Assembly (NCBI GenBank): GCA_003952965.2
Contig: CM025855.1
Location: forward strand, 36,231,742 to 36,295,741
Direction: 5' to 3'
DNA length: 64,000 nucleotides
Source: Morella rubra
Lineage: Eukaryota > Streptophyta > Magnoliopsida > Fagales > Myricaceae
Shown in pieces: positions 59,249-64,000 of this stretch (position 1 is its first letter; each line of letters starts with the position of its first letter). The position numbers were made by a program, and so were the translations under genes. The notes below the pieces were generated by a model that made no database searches, was not told the origin of the DNA, and worked only from the letters and a program-made list of their open reading frames with translations.

Positions 59249-59626
59249 GAGGTGGAGAAGTCTATTCTTGAGGACTTAAGAAACCGTGTGCAGTTGAATA
59301 GTCTCTCATTGCCATCCATTAGCCTTTATACATTTGTCAACACACACAATGGGTAAGTAAGGTTCATAATGTTTTGTTGTTGGTCAAATATTAGTTTTTG
59401 CTTCCATATTAAGTGCTTATCTTTTTCAATAATTTGTTGCAGTTTAAATTGCTCATCAATATCCCATGATGGATCTTTGGTCGCTGGTGGATTTTCAGAC
59501 TCATCGTTGAAGGTTCTATCTGATCTGATATCATAAACAATATTTTTCTTCTTGTTTTAGTTTTGCTAATTTTGCAAGTATGCCTTAACAGATATGGGAC
59601 ATGGCAAAGCTTGGGCAAGAAGGCTG
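59249..59626 (+). pseudogene. TAF5: captured exons of TAF5 (TFIID subunit 5)
   Basis: Three consecutive exons with intact splice borders are visible. 59249-59352 encodes VEKSILEDLRNRVQL, then LPSISLYTFVNTHNG, followed by GTAAGT. 59443-59512 follows TTGTTGCAG and encodes LNCSSISHDGSLVAGGFSDS up to SLK. 59592-about 59626 follows an AACAG acceptor and encodes WDMAKLGQEG. Together they correspond to the link between the N-terminal domain and the first WD40 blade of plant TAF5, a scaffold of the TFIID complex in the nucleus. The remaining WD40 repeats and the N-terminal half are absent, so no functional TAF5 can result. Introns were captured as well, showing DNA-level transduplication. Confidence 0.92.
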
Positions 59627-60109
59627 TAAGTCTAGAACAATTAGATCTATTTTTCTTGGAAGGAGATTGATTAATTTATTTTTATTTTCTTGGCTGCGGC
59701 TGCAAGTTGCAACAGCATATGAATCTATGGATTTAGTGACAGCATGAAGTATACTGTTAACATGATCTAATCGTAGTTTTGGCATTGTGATGAAAACTAA
59801 CTGACCTTCATCTAACATTGCGGAGTTATATTTCAAGTTACCTTTGGAAAACTAACTGACCTTCATCTAGGTAGTCAAGGTTGTGATTTCATTGCCATCA
59901 TGAGGGCATATTAACAAATTTGGTATGCAAGGTTCTTAAGTTATTGTATAAATATAATTGATTCTTTCTAAATCTCTTGCTGGGATAATCACTAGAACTT
60001 TTGATTTTCTTTAGGTAGATTTTTTCTTTAATAGTCTGACCCTTGTCTATTGCCTTATACCTTTTAAAAAAGCAAATCAAGTTTTGTCATGATCTGATGT
60101 AGTTTCTGT

Positions 60110-60800
60110 TTCAGGCGTCACTGTAAACTTGCTGATTATGCTAACTTTAGGAACAACAGATCTTTTGGTAAGCTTGCCTTGCACTTTCCCAAAGGTTCCC
60201 AGACTTATTGAATTAACATTGTCAGCTCTTGCTTTAGATTGTGTGAATAATGACCAAGTGGTTGTTTGTGATTGACAAGTCTTATCTTAGTGGTTCTGCA
60301 ATAAATTATTCTCCTTTAAATGTCAAGGTCTATCTGGAAATGTCAAACAGAGGAGAATAAATTTATATCATAGTTGGACTGTAAAAGTATGGACTGAACT
60401 GCTTTCCAGAGTACATTTTGATTTTAGAAATGAGTTATGAAATTTACGTCAATCTAGTCAAGCTGCTTATTGTGCAATAATCAATATGGTTCTTATCTAC
60501 GTAGATAGATATTTGGCCGCATACATATCTTCAGGGCCTTCTTACTAAACTGCCACATTTTACATTCTCAACAAATGTCATTTTGATATCTGAAACAGAC
60601 GTTTCCCTCAGAAAGGAGTCACCTGCTGCTCCTGTATTCCCTTTAACCTCAAAAACTACAAAAGAGAATGTTGCCATCATTGGAGAGAAAGGAGTTAGGG
60701 GGTAGACGCTCAACCCAGTACTGGAAAGTGGCAGGTAGTTCAAATGGCTCAATTTCTGCTGAAGATGGTGTTGGTGCTGATGGTGTACTGAGCTGCATTT
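60110..60800. other. E5 interior, further exon-like pieces
   Basis: 60115-60174 follows TTTCAG and precedes GGTAAGC, and reads RRHCKLADYANFRNNRSFG in one frame. 60590-60710 reads VSLRKESPAAPVFPLTS in one plus-strand frame. Neither is recognised. They may be more captured host exons. Confidence 0.35.
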
Positions 60801-61407
60801 GCTAATGCTAGGATTAAAGTTATTTTTATTTTATGTTAGAAACTTGTATAGACTTTTGTGTTGTAAGACTTGTTATTTAATCAATGATGAATTATATTTG
60901 CTTTATTATCATTGTTCTTAGGTTTTTACATCAATGAATTATGGTTATTAAAATAAATTTGTATTACAAATTAAAAATGAAGGTGTTTTTATAAATATAG
61001 TTGTTGTTATGTTTAAAAAAAAACAAAACCAATAGGTCTATAGCGGCGTTTTCTAAAACGCTGCTAAAGACTAATAGCGGTGTTTTCTAAAATGCCGCTA
61101 AAGACCTGTAGCGGCGTTTTCTAAAACACGGCTAAAGACCTGTAGTAGCGTTTTAGAAAAACGTTACTAAACAATTCAAAAATGTGTTTCGGGTCTGTAG
61201 CGGCGGTCGCAACCGCTGCTATAGGTCCAAGATTTTCACCAGCGGTTTCAACAAACGCCGCTATAACCTATTGCGACGTATCTATAGCGGTGGTTGTGGC
61301 CGCCGTTAAAAAAACGCTGTTATAGGTCTTTTTGGCTTATAGCAGCGTTTTTTTGGCCTATAGCAGCGGTCGGCGACCGTTGCTATAGCCCTGTTTTTTT
61401 TGTAGTG

Positions 61408-61728
61408 TTTTCATGCTTGAAAATCATATTTGCTTGGAAACTACCTTTCATTTATTTAAAAACTTTTGCTTGGAGTTTTCTGGGTGCTCTTTCCTAGGTT
61501 GTCTGGTAGGATTCTATCCATTTTCTTGGAATGTATGCTATTCTAGAAAAGTCACCTTAAACCAGCTGACTTTTTTGTGTGCGAGTGAACGGATAAACAG
61601 AACTATTTTTTTTTTCTTTCCATTATTTCAGTGGCAACTTTTGCTGCTGCTAGATGTGGCAACCTTGGACTTTGTCATTATGTGAAGTGAACGGATTCAT
61701 GCAGACTGCAGTAACAAGTATAACATGC

Positions 61729-61771
<43 letters not shown>

Positions 61772-62459
61772 CTTGTTTAGTAAGAAACGCGGATTAAGGA
61801 GAATCCTCTTCTTAAGGTACTTTCTCTAGACACATTTTTCTGTTCCTCTTTCTTAATCCTATCAGGAGTCGCTATTAGAGCATACAGCTCACATTCCCCA
61901 ATCATCTCATCTCCCTCTCAGCATGTGATTATTGACCACTAATTCTTTTCCTGCATTAGAATACCAAGCTGTGTACCTCCGTTTGTTTACATTTACTTCA
62001 GTGTGTTTTGTTTTCAATCTTGGTCCTTATATATATTACCTGTGCTTCTTAGATATTCTCAATTCTGAATGCAAGGTCATGGACATAATTCTTGGTACTG
62101 CCTAAGGAAAGAGAAATGTTACTTCCCGATGTTTCTTAATTTTGAAGGTAGTTAACCAGGAAAGTAAAAGGATTGCGCATGTTAGTTAAAGAAGGTTTTA
62201 TTTCGGCGAAACAATTCCCATGAGCGCCGTTTGAGAAATTCTTCAAAGCAGTATTACATTTTGCTCTCCCCAAATACTAGTCAATAAATTCGTCCCTATT
62301 CCACTAACAACATCTGTGAGTGATATTCATCTTGTAGTGTGTCGATTGTATTACAATTACTAGGCAACAATTTAGGGTGTTGCTAATTTGAAATAGATTC
62401 GGTAACATGAGGGGATTTTGGCAATTTTTCTTTTTATTTTTTAGGTTTTGAAATTGTGA
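61408..62459. other. spacer, no gene seen
   Basis: Only short frames and a microsatellite occur here. 61780-62450 is ordinary AT-rich intergenic DNA with no motif I can name. Confidence 0.5.
61728..61771. repeat. (AT)n(TG)n compound microsatellite
   Basis: About 13 AT units followed by about 9 TG units. Confidence 0.92.
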
Positions 62460-62469
62460 GGCTTAGCCT

Positions 62470-62660
62470 CCAGGGTGTGGACGAGTTGGTCAAGATAACC
62501 TTTGTCGGCTGGCAAATCTTGATTCGACTCCCTACAACAAGAACTCTTGTGATTTATTTGATGTGTGCGGTGAGGGGTTGGTGCGTGTATTTGGGGTTTG
62601 TAGTGGTGTTAAGCCTACTGAGTGCAACTAAGTTGGCCTAGGCCTGTTCGAGCTTAATGC
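62470..62660 (+). mobile_element. tRNA-related SINE-like element
   Basis: GACGAGTTGGTCAAGATAAC (box A-like) is followed about 40 bases later by CTTGATTCGACTCCC (box B-like), as in tRNA-derived SINEs. The body continues with GTGTGCGGTGAGGGGTTGG. The 3' limit and TSD were not determined. Confidence 0.5.
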
Positions 62661-62791
62661 ACAGGATTGTCAGGAGTAAGTGAGCATGATGGTTAAGGCT
62701 ACGATGACAATACATAGCACACACCGCAACTGGATGCATGTTTATTTCAAGACCTTTCTTACTAAAGAGGTAGTATTGCATAAGCCCCACC

Positions 62792-64000
62792 TAGGGCTGT
62801 TCAACCCCGATGTAGGTGCCTGTTTTATCCAAAATCGGCACCTACACCGGATAGGCCAGTTTTCAAATATTGGCCACCTACACCTACACCGTTAAGGGAA
62901 AAAACGGCCCTTAGCGGTGGCGGTTTCCGGTTAACCTACATTCATATTGGCCATTTTTTTAGCATTTTATGCACTTGGCCCATGTATTTTTTTTTTTTTT
63001 TTTCTTTTGTCTATTGATCACATATAATAAAATCTAAACTAATGAAATCTAAAATCAATAAAATTAAAGATCATTTTAAAAGATAAGATGAGAATCTAAA
63101 GATCATCAAAAAGTCCAAAATCAATAAACTTAGAGAACATTACAACAAGATGAGAATCTAAAGTCTCAACCAATAAAATCCAAAATAATAAACTCAGAGA
63201 AGTAACTGTGAGAACATCTTAAATATGGGTAACTCCTTCAAATCTAAAAGATACACAATACATTTAAATACACCAAGTTATAATTTATTAAAATAAAAAT
63301 ATTATTCAAACTAATAAACTAACAAAAGCAAAAATAAAATTACCTGAGTCAAGCGTATAAGTTTGTGGATCTTCCGTCATATCGGAGTCATGTCCTCCTC
63401 CTCCATAATAGGGTCGCATCTCATCCAATTTTGAGCACAAATGAGATCTTTTGCAGTTTTTGGGGTCAATGAACTCTAAAAGGGATCCAAGACTCGACCT
63501 CCAGTGCTAAATACTGACTCAGAAGGTACAGTGGTAATAGGAATTGCCAACACGTCACGAGCTATGCGGGCAAGGATAGGATACTTAGAAGCGTTAAGCT
63601 TACACCAAAGCAAAATTTAAATGAAAGAGTCTTTGATTCAACCGACTCTAATAAATATCTCTCCACCTCAGATTTGGAGTCTGAAATTTGGCTAGCAGCC
63701 TTATAAATCAAACTCATCCCATCCTCATTATCCTCCAAGTCACACTATCACTGTCACCCACCTTCCCGACATTACCATGGTTGTCATTGTTATATTCCAT
63801 AAACAACCGTTCTAAAGTAGCCTTCACATTCAATGCCATAACTTCGCCTTCCGCTTCTCCCATTACTTTCTTAAACCAATAATTCAGTACAACCATCTTG
63901 TTTCTTGGATCAAGCAATGCTGCAACAAATAAAAGTTTATTCACTATCATCAAATCACCCCAATACTTGTCATACTTCGTTTTCATGCGGGATGCCATCT
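62792..64000 (-). mobile_element. second hAT-family element, cut by the window end
   Basis: Begins TAGGGCTGTTCAACCCCG at 62792 and is followed by subterminal GGTGTAGGTG/CACCTACACC motifs to about 62940, the layout seen in the first hAT at 35019. The transposase reads on the minus strand toward this end. The other terminus and the TSD lie beyond 64000. Confidence 0.8.
63390..63998 (-). pseudogene. hAT transposase C-terminal part, decayed
   Basis: 63998-63714 encodes MKTKYDKYWGDLMIVNKLLF, then AALLDPRNKM, the DUF4413-like region of RICESLEEPER-type hAT transposases. Further left, about 63590-63490 encodes YPILARIARDVLAIPITTVP and SESVFSTGGRVLDPF of the dimerisation domain. A TAG follows DPF where Arg is normal, and a frame change lies between the two parts near 63700. 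It differs from the transposase at 36729-39100 and is a separate insertion. Confidence 0.85.

Larger units (their letters stand above)
56761..61407. mobile_element. CACTA-like element E5 carrying captured TAF5 exons
   Basis: The termini CACTACAAAAAAACAGG and CCTGTTTTTTTTGTAGTG are inverted repeats, flanked by TTT on both sides (3-bp TSD). Subterminal arrays at 56780-57220 and 61030-61390 consist of TAGCGGCGTTTT/AAAACGCCGCTA motifs identical in kind to those of E1. Length is 4647 bp. No transposase was recognised, so it is non-autonomous. The interior 58030-60830 has exon- and intron-like structure, including definite TAF5 exons at 59249-59626. Confidence 0.93.

Overview
This is plant nuclear DNA, most likely from a woody eudicot; I cannot name the species. 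The support is an R2R3-MYB gene with canonical plant intron positions, a plant-type mitochondrial carrier gene, plant L1-type LINEs with a zf-RVT domain, and CACTA, hAT, Mutator-like, Tourist-like, TRIM and copia elements. Sequence between genes is AT-rich. Most of the window is transposon-derived. Only two reading frames look like intact host genes.

Region 1 (about 3.2-42 kb) is a tandem array of small, intronless, secreted cysteine-rich genes of two related kinds. Type X has six mature cysteines: an intact copy at 21284-21763 and broken copies at 5582-6049 and 13834-14348. Type Y has ten mature cysteines: an apparently intact copy at 32194-32715 and broken copies at 12152-12579, 29224-29642 and 41680-41975. 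Both share a C-x7-C ... C-x7-C ... C-x(9-12)-C core, a signal peptide and a related 3' end. Long flanks are duplicated too (3.3-6.1 kb against 19.2-21.8 kb; 6.4-8.4 kb against 14.4-16.15 kb; 12.2-13.4 kb against 29.2-31.4 kb), so copies act as filled and empty sites for dating insertions. I do not recognise the family and assign no function.

Five CACTA-like elements interrupt or flank the array: E1 (1-3113, left end outside the window), E2 (9251-11715), E3 (about 16150-19151), E4 (22954-28930) and E5 (56761-61407). E2 carries exons captured from a ribonucleotide reductase large-subunit gene and an RPL18a-like gene. E5 carries exons of TAF5. E3 and E4 carry a decayed plant transposon reading frame (PF20167-like), and E4 also holds a roughly 530-bp long inverted repeat.

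Region 2 (34.7-48 kb) holds a complete but dead hAT element with TIRs and TSD (35019-40589), a pair of inverted SINE-like repeats, a rearranged copia remnant (about 42.0-44.1 kb), a Tourist-like MITE, a structurally perfect TRIM (44964-45244), and a MIXTA-type (subgroup 9) MYB pseudogene (45892-46275).

Region 3 (48.7-56.4 kb) is a UCP3-like mitochondrial carrier pseudogene with two frameshifts. Its second exon is split by a near full-length 5.67-kb L1 LINE on the minus strand, bounded by a 14-bp target duplication. The window ends inside a second hAT element (from 62792) with a decayed minus-strand transposase.

No tRNA, rRNA or CRISPR was found. Coordinates of decayed elements are approximate unless a TIR or TSD is cited.
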